From: Allacma fusca
Lineage: Eukaryota > Arthropoda > Collembola > Symphypleona > Sminthuridae
Reading direction: 5' to 3'
Assembly: GCA_947179485.1 (NCBI GenBank)
Contig: OX359246.1
Coordinates: forward strand, 29,388,001-29,452,000
Length of the DNA stretch: 64,000 nucleotides
Position numbers and translations under genes: made by a program. Below, in pieces: positions 24,384 through 35,708 of the stretch. How positions within the stretch are numbered: the first letter of the stretch is position 1; every line of letters starts with the position of its first letter. The notes under the pieces were generated by a model. It saw only the letters and a list, made by a program, of their open reading frames with translations, was not told the DNA's origin and ran no database searches.

Positions 24384-24408
24384 TCACAACAGGTTATTAG
24401 CGACGAAC
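24384..24408 (+). promoter_or_regulatory. Conserved upstream motif, copy 1
   Basis: Reads CACAACAGGTTATTAGCGAC. Near-identical motifs lie at 40653-40679 and 55433-55460, two of them with a full AACCGGTT core, which is the consensus of Grainyhead-type factors. In copies 1 and 2 it is 0.7-0.9 kb upstream of a first exon of the four-TM family. Function is inference from conservation within the window. Confidence 0.4.
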
Positions 24409-24880
24409 TAAGAACCCTTAAAGTATGATAGGGCAACATAATTCATATAAATTGCCAAAAACACCGGCACCAACAACTACTAACAATAAGTACTCTCCTC
24501 ATAGTGTCTAGTACAGACTAATTCTTTTAAATTAGTATACACAATTTGTTTCCTTGTAAGAGAATTCCAATTCAAATGCAAAACAGAGCTGCTAAAAGCA
24601 GCTCTCTGATCAAGAAAAATGACTCTGATTTATCATTGTAAGCAAACTGGTTTTTATTTAAGCGCGTAAAATTGCTTCCAAATTAATATAAATCATCTGT
24701 AAATCTTATTGACCTCCGGGACAAAAATTTGTTTAGTGTCTCCTCCAGATTTCCAATTTTTTTTAAATACAGGTTCGTCCATAAGCAGAATTGGATATTG
24801 AAAGTGTTTAAAATTGACAAAAACTATCTAGAACTTTTGGCGGGATTCTTTTGTAACTACCTGATTTAAGGGCACCTTAG

Positions 24881-25232
24881 GAAAACCCTTTATAATTTCA
24901 ATTTCCAAATGTATCCCATTTACTACCCCACTTAAGATAATGACAACTGAGGGTCAACCGACATGGTTGGCAAAATTTATTACACGTACACTTGTACCCT
25001 TATTGCTCATCCTGGTGGTTTCGTCTCTTCTTATGGGAATTTTTCTGCTTCTTGGATGTCATAATGTAAGTTGAAGAGCTGCGTTTTACGATGTATTTGA
25101 ATTAATTCAATTTATTTAATAAGGGTGATTTCGGGGAGCTTCGAGAATGTTTTTTAAATGATTTTTATATTCACAGCGAAACATTCATCAAATTCATGCT
25201 TGTTTTTTTACTACTATCTGCTTGACCCTTTA
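24881..25232 (+). pseudogene. Truncated four-TM family gene on the plus strand
   Basis: Two exons are recognisable. The exon ending at 25069 (probable start 24881 after CCTTAG) encodes a membrane segment, LVPLLLILVVSSLLMGIFLL then LGCHN, followed by donor GTAAGT. It matches the second-TM exons of the intact genes (ending LLHGSYC and LLCGAYN). The next exon starts at 25177 after TATTCACAG and encodes RNIHQIHACFFTTICLTL, matching RNTCQLQAWMIFDVICIVV at 62224 and RIPGQLKAWIVYV at 38859. It then hits a TAA, exactly where a 75-85 bp foldback element begins (about 25233), and a second element follows at 25338. The first two exons were not found. It reads as a gene lost by insertion. Confidence 0.55.
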
Positions 25233-25316
25233 AACTCGCTGAAGAGGTAAGATGGTCTACGTGCGCATGCTTTTGTACAGCACTTTGACCATTTTGCCTC
25301 TACAGCGACGATATAC
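25233..25316. mobile_element. Mini foldback element, copy 1
   Basis: Ends CGCTGAAGAGGTAAGATGG and CCATTTTGCCTCTACAGCGA are inverted copies of each other. The centre GCGCATGCTTTTGTACAGCA is the exact reverse complement of the centre of the copy at 37576-37660 (TGCTGTACAAAAGCATGCGC). It is too short to encode anything and sits in an exon relic of the four-TM family. Confidence 0.75.
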
Positions 25317-25337
25317 AATATGAACAATAAATGCATA

Positions 25338-26631
25338 CAGAGGGCGGGCCTTCCTATTTAGACCACTTAGTAACAATTAATTTAGAGCACTTATAACGGT
25401 GATGAATATCTGTCGAATTTTTTAATGATGACCACTGTTCTTAACAATTGGAATCAAAAGGAATTTTGAAGATTTTTTGACGTTGTTGAACACGGCCAGC
25501 GTTGCAGTATTTCACACACCGCGAAGTATTTTCCACGTTCCATTTCCTGACCGCGGGCGCTTCAGGAAGATCTTCTGTTTGAGGAAGCCAAACCCGAATA
25601 AGTCCATGGGGCATTAATCGGGTCACTGTATGGGTGTTTGCCTATTGATAAAAAATGTTACTACCACTGACTTTCTATCCTGCTCTGCATACGCCTGGGA
25701 TTTATTTATAGTGTCGGGCGATGCGGCGTCATTATGAGTAGTCACCTTCGACATCTCACCTGGGTAGAATTTCGGAAGAAATCTCCCGATGTTTTGTCTT
25801 CATCGCGTACTTTATATAGTACTCTAAATTCTCATCTACTTTTTTCGGCAATTTGATGAGTGGTGGGGTTCCTATTCCAAATAACCCGGCAATCCCAAGG
25901 AAGGTGTCAAAAAAGTTTTCGCGGACCACTATCCATTCTTCCGGATTTTTTCCTGCTTTCTTGATATAGTAATATACTATTTTCTCGTTGGTTTTGTGGA
26001 CCTCAGGCATTGTTTAATCTAATGTGGCAACTAATTCTTGTTTCACGCACACCAGATAGTGCTCATAAAATTGTTTATAATTAGTTGTTCCGATTTGATT
26101 TCGCTTCAGGGACAACATGTGAACGAGGGTTTTGTACAGAAATATACGGAATTTTAAAATTATTTTTCGTACAGGTGTTGTACCAATACTGATCTTCTCG
26201 TAACTTCAGTTTGATTTGGCAGATTTTCTTTGGAAGGCAGGGAATTAATTTTTTGCCGGAATGCCAGAGTCACTGCACTTTTTGGTTGATGCTTAATCGG
26301 CTACGGAAACCCAACCGCTTTGGCAATCCGACTTTTTTCTTTGTAATTAATTGTATGAACCACACAAGTTTTAGAAATGATCATTTTCTGTTTTTTAAAT
26401 TCACTCACTAAAGAAATTTACAACATTTTAGCTTTGGAAAGTCCCAAAACGAGTCCTTCGACTTTCGGGTCGGTTTTTTGGACTTAATGTTGAAGGAAAT
26501 GAATGAAACTTTTTTGACATGTTCAACAACGTATAGTGACTAATTATAACTTTCCCGCTAATTCATTCGCGCCTTAGCTTCGTTGAAATTAAGGGACATT
26601 GAGTGGTCTAAATAGGAAGGCCCATCCTCTG
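25338..26631. mobile_element. TA-flanked inverted-repeat element (mariner-like ends)
   Basis: Left end CAGAGGGCGGGCCTTCCTAT preceded by TA (25336-25337); the right end is the inverted counterpart (complement CAGAGGATGGGCCTTCCTAT) followed by TA (26632-26633). The arms continue with TTAGACCACT on both sides, about 33 bp with three or so mismatches. TA duplications and a CAG start are typical of the Tc1/mariner superfamily. There is no mariner transposase frame inside; instead the interior holds the spliced 104-aa gene on the minus strand. Confidence 0.65.
25562..26010 (-). CDS. Unrecognised two-exon protein of 104 aa
   Basis: Exon 1 runs from ATG 26010 to 25760 with donor GTGAGA. Exon 2 runs from 25625 (after CCATACAG) to the stop TGA at 25562-25564. 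The joined length is 315 nt, in phase. The protein is charged, with a hydrophobic middle (NFFDTFLGIAGLFGIGTPPL) that may be one membrane or buried segment, and a C-terminus PWTYSGLASSNRRSS. Residues KKAGKNPEEWIVVREN precede the hydrophobic part. I do not recognise a family; the size and single hydrophobic segment would suit a small mitochondrial or membrane protein, but that is conjecture. The gene lies wholly between TA-flanked inverted repeats (25338-26631) and 0.7 kb downstream of the SLC3A-type gene on the same strand. It could be a captured host gene or chance. Confidence 0.5.
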
Positions 26632-26702
26632 TACATACCACTTAAATTGTACAAGTTACCAGGATTTATAAAATGTATACAGAATTACTTCAAAAAATAT
26701 TT

Positions 26703-29700
26703 CTAAGCATTTCTGACTTCAAGCGCTACAGCACTGTTAGTTGGGAGTTGAATTTCCCAGGCAGTCACAGTTTTTCTAGAAAAATAATTTAAAAGCCAAA
26801 TCTGGAAAATTGATATTTTTTAACATATTCTTAACCAATTGTTTTGATACGAGAGCTTTTGTAACCGAATAATAAAGCCTCATTTTTATAAACAACTTAC
26901 TCAACAGCAGAATTTGGCGTGGCAACTACAACGTTTGCGCTATCCTTGAAGCTCTCTAACGAAAATGAAGCCTGTTCTGCACCGAAATTAACAGCGACAA
27001 TAAAGGCATTTTCTGCAAAATATCTTTGAAAAATTAAAATTGGTTAACAGTGGTTCCAACAATTATTTTGATTTTAAAAAACCATTCTAAACAAATTCTG
27101 GGGTAAATATCAAGTCATTATTAAATTACTGAACTAACCTCTTCATTAAAAACATACCAGGATTGCTTTTCGTAGTCACGACTTGAGAAGTACCACTTCC
27201 ATGTCGGGTTTGTGCAATAGAAGCTTTAAGCGTCTGTCTGAAAAATTGTACGGATGGATCGTCTGCACAAAATATGAAAAGAAAGTGGAACTATGATTTG
27301 AATAGGAATATTTTTGGGGGAAACCAAATACTAGATCAGCGCAATGTATGTACATAATAGTCCCACAGCTAGACATACCGACGCCGGACTTGTTTCATTT
27401 ACCGAGATTCAGCTCCTGGTAACTTCCACCAGCTGAGAGTCCGATTTCATCCCCATAGTTGAGAACCAACTGTCCAGGAAGTAGTGCAGCAACGAGAGTC
27501 AGGGCCTGAGACCGTTCCTTGCCGAATTTTGTACTAGGGCGAGAGGTTAAACTGCCAACCTGAAATGCATTATTATTCAACTTTAAAAAGCTAATTGCAA
27601 TTAAATCGCTTGTCCAGATCAATTCCCCAGGTTGCTTTCATTTTTTAATTGCTTATGTACCCTTAGTACTTAAATTGACCAGGTTTACTCTATTAAAGCA
27701 ATTGCAGCTTACCTGCCAATGAACAGGATTGCGAGGTGCGACGGACATAGTATTTTCTATAGCCTTTCTCAAATCTTGTGCTGTAAAATTTGCATCCAGA
27801 TCAGCCAAGCTGTTGGATACTACCGCGGTGGTTTCACTGTAGAAAGTTGGGGTTTGTTGGAGATCAATTCCTGAGAGTTCTGTAAGTGCAAATGGGGGAT
27901 TCCGTTCTTCACCATTACTTCCATTGAAATTCCTAAAAGTTAAAAGTCCGCCTATACTATTGGCTATATATGTATGTTTATCACTACTCCTAATAGGTTT
28001 CAGGATGAATAGTTATAAGGTGTTTCAAATGGTCTAAATCTTTTTAGTTTAATATATTAATACAATAATAACCTAATAATTTTAATCTTTCTTTAAAATA
28101 AAAAAATCTCAGTTACATTAAACCGAAAAATCCTCTCCCAAATTTCTGTAAAGGCTGCAAATGAAATTAAAATCTTTTAAAATATTTCGAGAAAAAATAA
28201 TTTGGCTTCTATGTATTCTAGAAAAAAAAATCCCAACGTGATTTACAGATAGATCGATAGATGATGTACATACACTATGACATTTGTGAGGAAACGAGTT
28301 TTTACCAAGACGTCGAAATCCTGAGGGAACATTGCGAAATTTTGTTAGACCTGATATTCTGGGTACACCTAACTCATTGTAAGCCTCACTGCGATATTGA
28401 ATTATTCTTACCAGTTGGAGGAATCCAAGATCTCCTTCACAACAATAGCATTGGAAGGTTGATTAACCATAGCACTCTGATTATTAAGCTCATTCAAATC
28501 CTCAATGAGGTGGGAGACTTTCGATAAGAGGAATCCGTCCACACCGAGACTGTACCAGAACTCCAGTGCACCCTAACAACACCATGTTGGAATTCGTTAG
28601 TTATTGGAACTGCTTTAGCCTAATGGGTAGAGATTTATTGACTCTTTATTTTTTGTGCAGCACTATTGATATATTTGAAATGACATTAATTTCCCGGATG
28701 ACATCTGGACTTCTAAAGTTAAGGTCGGGTTCCATAGTAGTAAACTGGTGTAAAAATGTCACATTTTCATTGGCAGGGTCCTCCGTCCAGGCAGAACCCA
28801 CATTATTGGGTGTGGCATGACTAGCCCAAGAACTATTTTGTGACGCGTTTATCGTCACATAGTAGTTATCTCGGATCGATCTATTTGCGAACCAATCATG
28901 CTGAATACTGGAGTGGTTCGGGATGAACTGCAGGATAACTTTCATTCCTGCAATGCCATATAATAATAATTTTCTTACTTTGGATGATTAAATCAGTTAA
29001 ATTTGTACGATTACCATTTTCTATTGGAAGATTTTATGCAAAAGCTGAGCAAGCAGTTGGGTTACCTAATTACAAATTACAAGGTTGCGTACCTACCTTT
29101 TTCCTTCAGACGACTAACAAGGTCAGTAAACGTACTTTGGTCGCCATATTCCACATCAACCTTCTTAAAGTTCATCACGCCTTTAGCGCTAGAGTCATCA
29201 AATTCCAGTATTTGTGAAATGATCACCGATTTTACTCCCAGAACCTCCAAATAAGTGATGTATTTATTACTGATTCCTGCAAGATTGAGACAGCCAAACA
29301 TAAAAATCGGTCTTAACACATAGTTTTTAAAATTTCGACTTAAACAGCAGGGAATAAAATCTCAGGGCTTCATTTGCACTGAAATAGTGCATGTACATAA
29401 TACTTTGTGACACGGTGAAATGTTCAGGCCGGTACCTGATCCAAATCCATCAAAAATCAAAATATGAGACGCGGGCAGGAAACGTTTTTGAAGACGCTGT
29501 TAGTAAATTACGAAGGTCAATAAGCTAACAACGTTTACCTTGAAGCTTCCCGCCGAAGCCCGAGAGATCAATGTGGTAGTAAGGACCGGCTGTAGGTCCG
29601 ATGAGTTCATTGACGACAAAATTGGTGACGGTTTCCGTGTTTTTTGAAAAATTTAGAAGGATGACGGTCACAATCATCGCCGTTATGACCAGCAGGAAAA

Positions 29701-29917
29701 TTATAAACAGGATCCAATGATATTTTAAGTAACAGGGATCATTTGCAGACTTCCCCGTTTCAGGCTGATCATCGATTTTAAAATTGTCATTCACCTTGGA
29801 AGGATTCGAGCACGGGATGAGCTGAGATAGTAGCACTTCCTCAGGATTTTGGACTTCGCTAATATCTTCAGGTTTCGCTAACGGGGCTGAACCGTTCCCT
29901 CCTCGTGTCATACCCAT
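26703..29917 (-). CDS. SLC3A-type heavy chain of amino-acid transporter (CD98hc/4F2hc-like)
   Basis: Nine exons join in phase to 550 codons: 29917-29539, 29276-29097, 28947-28685, 28572-28412, 27932-27713, 27559-27403, 27262-27158, 27012-26901 and 26775-26703. All junctions have GT-AG; the donor after exon 3 (GTCATT) is weak but gives the expected spacing. An N-terminal cytoplasmic tail with PEDISEVQNPEEVL precedes one TM helix (about residues 68-89). A GH13-like ectodomain follows: YYHIDLSGFGGKLQG, then FIPNHSS, EPDLNFRSPDVIREI, LGVDGFLLSKV, LPGQLVLNYGDEIGL and a beta-rich end. The nucleophile position after GVDGF is Ser rather than Asp, and the usual NHD motif is absent, so it should not hydrolyse glycosides. 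That is the pattern of SLC3A subunits, which carry light-chain antiporters to the plasma membrane. Several N-x-S/T sites fit a glycosylated ectodomain. The exon is open to ATG 29974, which would add 19 residues; an AG acceptor at about 29928 suggests the later start. No clear AATAAA follows the stop. Confidence 0.88.
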
Positions 29918-30057
29918 TAATTGTCCCCTAATGAGATGTAACAGGAAATAGTGAATTAAATTTAATATGTCCATTTGACTTCCTTTTCACAACTCACAGG
30001 AGAGTTTCATAATTATTGTGGAAGTTTTCTTCTGAATTTTCGTTCGATTAGTACATA

Positions 30058-30312
30058 CAGCGCTGGCACGGGTACGCAAAATCCGTATCCATATCAAAGT
30101 GTCAGTATTGTTAAATCTGCTATCTTTACTCGTGCGCGTACCCGCATGCATCCCGGTAGAAATATTTTACACCAGTAGCTACATCTAATCCAAAACTATG
30201 TACCCGCAGCCGCCTTGTACCCTTGTACCATATTCCAAGAATATTCCAGACTTGTGCCCTTACTTGGGTGTTCCAGTCTGGTGCCTGTACTATTATTCGG
30301 GTACTCATGCAA
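30058..30312. repeat. GGGTAC/GTACCC-word sequence, possible element relic
   Basis: Begins CAGCGCTGGCACGGGTACG, similar to the GGGTA family ends at 2321 (complement) and 61588, and contains repeated GTACCC and GTGCCTGTAC words up to about 30305. No matching right terminus or duplication was found. Confidence 0.4.
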
Positions 30313-30624
30313 ATTGAAGGGCAAAATAAACTGGACGCGTTTTTTATTAGAAGCAAAATTGTTGAATGACTACTGAAAATGAGATCATGAACTACTGAAC
30401 TGTGGTTGATTGGTGGAAATTACTTCTTATTTGTACCTTACAAGTAGTTCAAAATACCATTTCAAATATTGTACCTTTACAGATTTTTCAGGTGGCAGTA
30501 TTAGATATAATTACTCTTGGTATGAACAAACTTGTTTGCAGAAATTTTGATGGAAGGGACTCAAACATACAGTAAAGATCAGCACTATGCTGTAATCGCA
30601 AGCCACTGACAATGAAGGCCGAAG

Positions 30625-31233
30625 CAGTGATGTGATGGGCAAGTGGATCGCCTATCCTTCAGCCTTCCCTATAAAATATTTGAAAAACAGCCCTACCTAC
30701 TGGGCTATAGGGATGCCCATTCCCTACAGCCCAAAATTAGGCAGATACATCGCCTACCTTTTCCTTACCTATTTTTCTCGGACCGCCTAGGTAACACCTT
30801 GCCTAGTTTTGCAGTGGATTTGTGCTACATAAGTTCTATTTATTTATCAACGGTAGTACAAAATACTTCTGTTCCTTATTCTGTATTTGCCAACAACCCC
30901 AAAACCAGATTCCAATAAAACGTTTAATGCGGTCCAATCGTACGTTTAGTCAGCGTATGCATTGATGCATGCATGCTCTTACTCATTGCCTTGTAAAATC
31001 ACCGATAGGTACCCTTCAACATAATATTCGGACATGATCGGCAACGCCTGACACCCTTCCTTTTCCTAGCCTATATAATTGGTGTTATATTTGCCTTCCT
31101 ATCCCCTAGCCTAGTATTTATACAATGCCTACCCTTTTTTGTCAACCTCGCCTACATACTTTCAGCATTTTCCAGCCCGCCTATACTATCGCCTATTTAT
31201 AGGGCCTATATATAGGTGAGGTGCCCATCACTG
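30625..31233. mobile_element. CCTA-word hAT-type element, TSD GGYCGAAG
   Basis: Left end CAGTGATGTGATGGGCA and right end TGCCCATCACTG are inverted. The flanks GGCCGAAG (30617-30624) and GGTCGAAG (31234-31241) differ at one of eight positions. The arms are made of CGCCTA, TGCCTACC and CCTAGCC words (30648-30800, 31050-31220). No coding frame of note; non-autonomous. Confidence 0.85.
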
Positions 31234-31269
31234 GGTCGAAGCACTAAATTTGATTTTACAATACGACCT

Positions 31270-32818
31270 AGTATACTGTAACTAGTAAAAGCCCTGTGCT
31301 TCACAGGGACAATTACTTGAAGAGTTGGTAGTGTGATTGTAGAAATTAAAAGCCAAACGGTTTACGATCAAGCCCTGTCGTAGAGACTTGTTGTATGCCT
31401 AAATCGTGCGCGGTAGTGCCCCGCATGGGTACAAAAATGTTGTACCTGGACCTGAACCTGTACCTGAATCATGGGTACATGGATTTTTTGAACCTATACC
31501 CGTACCTGTACCTGAATACCTGGGTTCAATTTTCCTGAACCTGTACCTGTACTTAAACTAAATCAGGAGTACCTGTACCTGAAAATTACCTGTACCCAAA
31601 AAGTACCCAAAAAAGTACCTGTACCCGGGTATATTTTAAAAGTACCTGAAACTACCCGGGTATTTTCCATTGTACTAATTTAAAGGATTAATAAAATATA
31701 TTACGCGAAATAAAAATTAAAATATCTGGACCAAAACATTTTGACTTATTGTTAGTAGATTTATTTATCAGATTAGATTTATTTATATTTTTTATTCTTC
31801 GAAAGCATGACTAAGTACTAGAATTATCAGTAGCTATAAATGATTATCTGTACATAAAGGTTGAAAAGGTAATAGATAGCAAAATCTACGGTATGAATAA
31901 GTTCAATCCAACAATGCAAATGCAGTGTAATATTTTCTAAACTTTCAATAATGCCGAGAAATTAAACTATTAAGAATTTGGTTTGCACCTTGCAGTTGCT
32001 TTCGCAATGGAAAACATTTTTTTGAATTCAAACTCCTCAGATTTTAACTTCAGCCAAGCAGAGACAAAAACATTTCCTAACGTAACTCCACTCTTATATA
32101 AACGTTTATGCGTCAGAAGATCTGGACCATTGGAGAAGGCTTGCTCTATCTGTAGATCTCTGTTCTTTAGCAGTTCCAGGAAAAAAATCTAAAAAATCTC
32201 TGGTCATTCCAGCTAATGCAGGGTAACTAGTCACGTGTTCCTATACGGTGGAATTCTGGAATTTCCTGACTAAGCTTATACTTATAAATTTTAATGTAAA
32301 ATATTTCAAGGTCAAAAATTGGGAGGAGTTTTTAAAGCTCAACAACACCTATACAGGCGTTACTTGGACATTATTACTGACTGTGAAGTACCTGAAAGTT
32401 CAGGTATTTTACATTCAGGTTCAGGTATTTACCCAGTGCGTACCCGTACCTGATGGGTTTATACCCAACGATTGGTTTTTGAACCTGTACCCATACCTGA
32501 ACCTGAACCTGAATTTTCAGGTATCTAACGACTGAACCTGAACCTGTACCCAAATTGGATGGGTACAAGAAATATGTACCTGATACGTACCTGTACCTGA
32601 ACCTGTACCCAAATACCCGGGTAAAACCTGTACCCATGAGGGGCACTAGTGCGCGGTTATATTAACAGTAGCGCTGTAAAGAAACTGACAGGTAGTGCTC
32701 GTTAATTATAAGGAGTGCTTGACATGCCACCTTTTGGGCGTTTTGTAAGGCCATTGAATTAAGATCGCGCGAAACTTTAAATAAAAGGACAGAAAGTGCT
32801 CTTTAATAATAAAGGATG
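31270..32818 (+). repeat. Dispersed repeat split by a hAT insertion (copy 1)
   Basis: The two halves 31270-31413 and 32657-32818 together match, on the opposite strand, the continuous copy at 54268-54590. Shared landmarks: GTGTGATTGTAGAAATTAAA, CCCTGTCGTAGA, TATGCCTAAA-CGTGCGCG, GACAGGTAGTGCTCG and AGGAGTGCTTG-CATGCCACC. The element 31414-32648 separates the halves, with one copy of its target duplication restored on removal. Confidence 0.85.
31414..32648. mobile_element. GTACCTG-word hAT-type element, TSD GTGCGCGG
   Basis: Left end TAGTGCCCCGCATGGGTAC and right end GTACCCATGAGGGGCACTA are inverted, with perfect 8-bp duplications GTGCGCGG at 31406-31413 and 32649-32656. Both arms (31425-31665, 32380-32640) consist of degenerate GTACCTGAACCTG words. 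On the minus strand the interior (about 32220-31975) shows fragments like a hAT C-terminal dimerisation domain (PALAGMTRDFLDF, PGTAKEQRS), interrupted by stops. This supports descent from an autonomous hAT. Confidence 0.88.
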
Positions 32819-32828
32819 GCATGTGCAC

Positions 32829-33958
32829 CAGTGCTGCCCTATTCTATTCCGAATAGAATAGGAAACTGGGGAATTGAATAGAATAGCAGGGTATTCGGGC
32901 GAAAATGAGTAGAATAGGCTTGAATAGCCGTTGACCTAATACCAATGGACTAGAATAGAATAGAATATGCAAACTTCTAAAAACACAAGAATAGATTAGA
33001 ATAGAATAGGAAATTCGGATCAGGCCCTATTCAAAGATCCAGCATTCCCACCAACTTGTTGAAGAGTTGCGACGACAGCATAACACATGAAAGTCTCTGC
33101 AGAACTTCCCATCCCAGGATCATGCTTGATTCTACTAAATAATGAAGCTTTTTTCGCATTACTTTACTGTGTCAAATCGAATAATCGTAACATCATATCG
33201 GCCATACCATTATTGGCAGTGCTACAGCTCGTGCGACATTTTTTCAGCTTTATTTGTTGAAGTTTCGTATTTTAGAACTATCTTATAAGTTATGAGTGCG
33301 AAATATATAATCTACAACTAACTTTGTAGCAAAAAACTAGATTTTTGTTATTAAGTGTGAAATGGGTGGAGGTGAGAGGAAAACTCGATATAAAACCTAC
33401 AAAAACTTAAACAGTTAATAATTCTGATTCCAGTTCACCGAGCACAAACTTTAACTCCGGCGGCTCTTTAGGTTTTATATTTAAAAACCGTTCGCAGGTT
33501 GATCAACATCCCCGTTGTTGGTAAAACGCAAAAAAACAATACGAAAATCCCACAAAATATAAAGCGAAAGTTCTCGATTTTAAAATCAAAGTACTTGCCC
33601 TCAGCCCCGATGATCAAATATGCCTTTTTACACAACAGCCCAAAAACTAAAGTCCGAAAAGTAATGCAATACTGACTGAATTTAAATCCCGAGAATTTTG
33701 AAGCACACAACACTCTCGTCCTTCCTCTCAGCTTCAGTAACAATCGTATTCTACGACGCGGTTTAAAACACCGGTGGCCACGAAGGAACAGGTGAGTAGA
33801 ATAGGAATAGAATAGGTTTCTGGAGAAAATTTGGGAATAGGAATTGACGTGAATAGTCTTGCCACCACAAGCTGTGAATAGAATATGAATAGAGTAGCCA
33901 CGCATACGCTATGTAGTGAATAGAATTGAATAGAATATAAAACTTTTGGGAAGCACTT
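32829..33958. mobile_element. GAATAGAATAG-word hAT-type element, TSD ATGTGCAC
   Basis: Left end CAGTGCTGCCC and right end GGGAAGCACTT are imperfect inverted repeats; perfect 8-bp duplications ATGTGCAC lie at 32821-32828 and 33959-33966. The arms (32840-33030, 33795-33945) are runs of GAATAGAATAG variants. The interior has no recognisable transposase; the 145-codon minus frame at 33468-33905 runs into the arm and has no family motif. Confidence 0.87.
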
Positions 33959-33966
33959 ATGTGCAC

Positions 33967-35700
33967 CCTAAAACGTTGACTTTCAGCTTTGCTTCGCACC
34001 AAAGATGATTCGCAATTGAAATTAAATGCACGAGTTTACAAATATATGCATTTGTTGTTTATACATTATCCCATTTAATTTTCTGAGGTCATAGGCTGAC
34101 ACAATCTGCTTCAAAAACAATAGGCTTCTTTTACTTTTTATCCAACCTGCCTCTACAAAAAATATTAATTACCTGGTACCATTGGTTCGGCCGTCCGGAG
34201 AGGAAGCCCAACACTGCGACATTCGTATTAGGGACTTTTGGATTCGATCCGCCCCTCAAATGTGCAATTGTCAGTAACAAATTCCCGCCACAAATGATCA
34301 ATTAAATTCTATTAAGTAATTATTTACATCATAAATACGCTTAAAAATTACAATTACCGGTGTTAGTATACTTATTTATTTTGCAACATATAATCGACTA
34401 CAACCGTCTTATCTTCATGGGCAAACTTCAGATATAATTTTTCCGTACTTTGCGACAATCTTCTTGATGTCAGCCACCAGGGAAGATTATTAACTTACAA
34501 TTAGAACCGAATATTTGGAGATAAACTTGTACTTGAATCCCAAATGTCAACCTGTCACAACGATCTACTATCAGTGCGCTGTCACAATTTTAAATGTTCC
34601 TGACCTTCCAGCTAAAAATGTAACACGCAAGGAAGTTTCAAATAAGCAACGAGTAATACTCACAGCCAGTGCCGACTGGTCCAGCTCTGTTACNNNNNNN
34701 NNNNNNNNNNNNNNNNNNNNNNNNNNNNNNNNNNNNNNNNNNNNNNNNNNNNNNNNNNNNNNNNNNNNNNNNNNNNNNNNNNNNNNNNNNNNNNNNNNNN
34801 NNNNNNNNNNNNNNNNNNNNNNNNNNNNNNNNNNNNNNNNNNNNNNNNNNNNNNNNNNNNNNNNNNNNNNNNNNNNNNNNNNNNNNNNNNNNNTGAATTT
34901 AATTTTTGCCTTAAAAGTGTAATGTTACTCTCCTTATTTCGGCGACCGTAAATGTATCACATTCAATTTGTTTATTAATTGGTCTCGGCACTTTTGGATC
35001 AACATTTTCTTTTCATGATCACATTTTCGTGGCAGTACCAAAAATCAAAAATCTCTGGAATTTTTTAGACGGTTTGTTCCAGTAGACACTATTTGGTTTC
35101 GCAAGTCCTACCGGGAGAATTATTTAAGATTTTTGAGGACTAAACTAATTGTAGTAGTACACACAATAAAATACTAGTTTCTGTAGTGCGATTAACATGT
35201 TACTTTTTGTCACAAAGTGGCTCACTTACTGTTAGTTGCAATTTGTTTGCCGTACTCATTTTAAAATTATATTAAATTAAATCACTTAAATGTTAAAGCC
35301 AATGTAAACGATCGGTCGTCTAATTTACATGGTACGTACATAGTGCCGTCAAATTCGCGCTGTATAATACAAAACATTCATTCCGGAATAACGAGCCAAT
35401 GAGGGCCGGGAAGGCGTGCCAGCACACCTGGATGGCTAATTGGCTAGGGTCCATTTCTATGTGATTCCACAGTACACAACCTCTCCTATGTAGGTTACAA
35501 TGCCCATGTATAACCTTGACATCTGCATCGTAGTCTCGTACAAGCACTACAAGCTCCATATATGTACACCGAAATGCAACAATTACTTGATGTACATAAA
35601 ACAAGCAATTTGTTTCACATTTTAGTTTGCAACTGCGGGTACTGAAATGGATCAGAATACTGTGTCACGTTTATTCATACAGTAATGAGTCAGTTGTAAT
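33967..35700. other. No gene seen; contains the assembly gap
   Basis: Unique-looking AT-rich DNA around a run of N. Open frames crossing the gap are artefacts. A 94-codon minus-strand frame at 35320-35604 has no features I can tie to a protein family. Confidence 0.4.
34694..34893. other. Assembly gap (200 N)
   Basis: Exactly 200 unknown bases, probably a scaffold gap of arbitrary size. Distances across it should not be trusted. Confidence 0.98.
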
Positions 35701-35708
35701 TCCTCATA

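Larger units (their letters stand above)
23540..24980 (+). repeat. Duplicated block, copy 1 (matches 39.69-41.12 kb)
   Basis: A block of about 1.4 kb that aligns in the same orientation with 39690-41120. Anchors: AAAACTTACGATTTGCAACC (23611 and 39756), AACGACCAAAC, AGAGCATAGATG, GGGTCTAGTTGA-like text near 24331/40617, CACAACNGGTTNTTAGCGAC (24385/40654) and CTCNTCCAGATTT. The block covers the first exon of a minus-strand four-TM gene and its upstream region. In this copy the exon is broken; in the other it is intact. Confidence 0.7.

Noticed and set aside
32248-32646. Open frames of 90-95 codons on both strands
   Set aside because: Translated GTACCTG repeats in the arm of the 31414-32648 element.
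33468-34002. Minus-strand frames of 145 and 79 codons
   Set aside because: They run from the interior into the GAATA array of a non-autonomous element, with Y/S-rich repetitive ends and no family motif.
34515-34922. 135-codon frame across the gap
   Set aside because: Most of it is N; it is an artefact of translating unknown bases.
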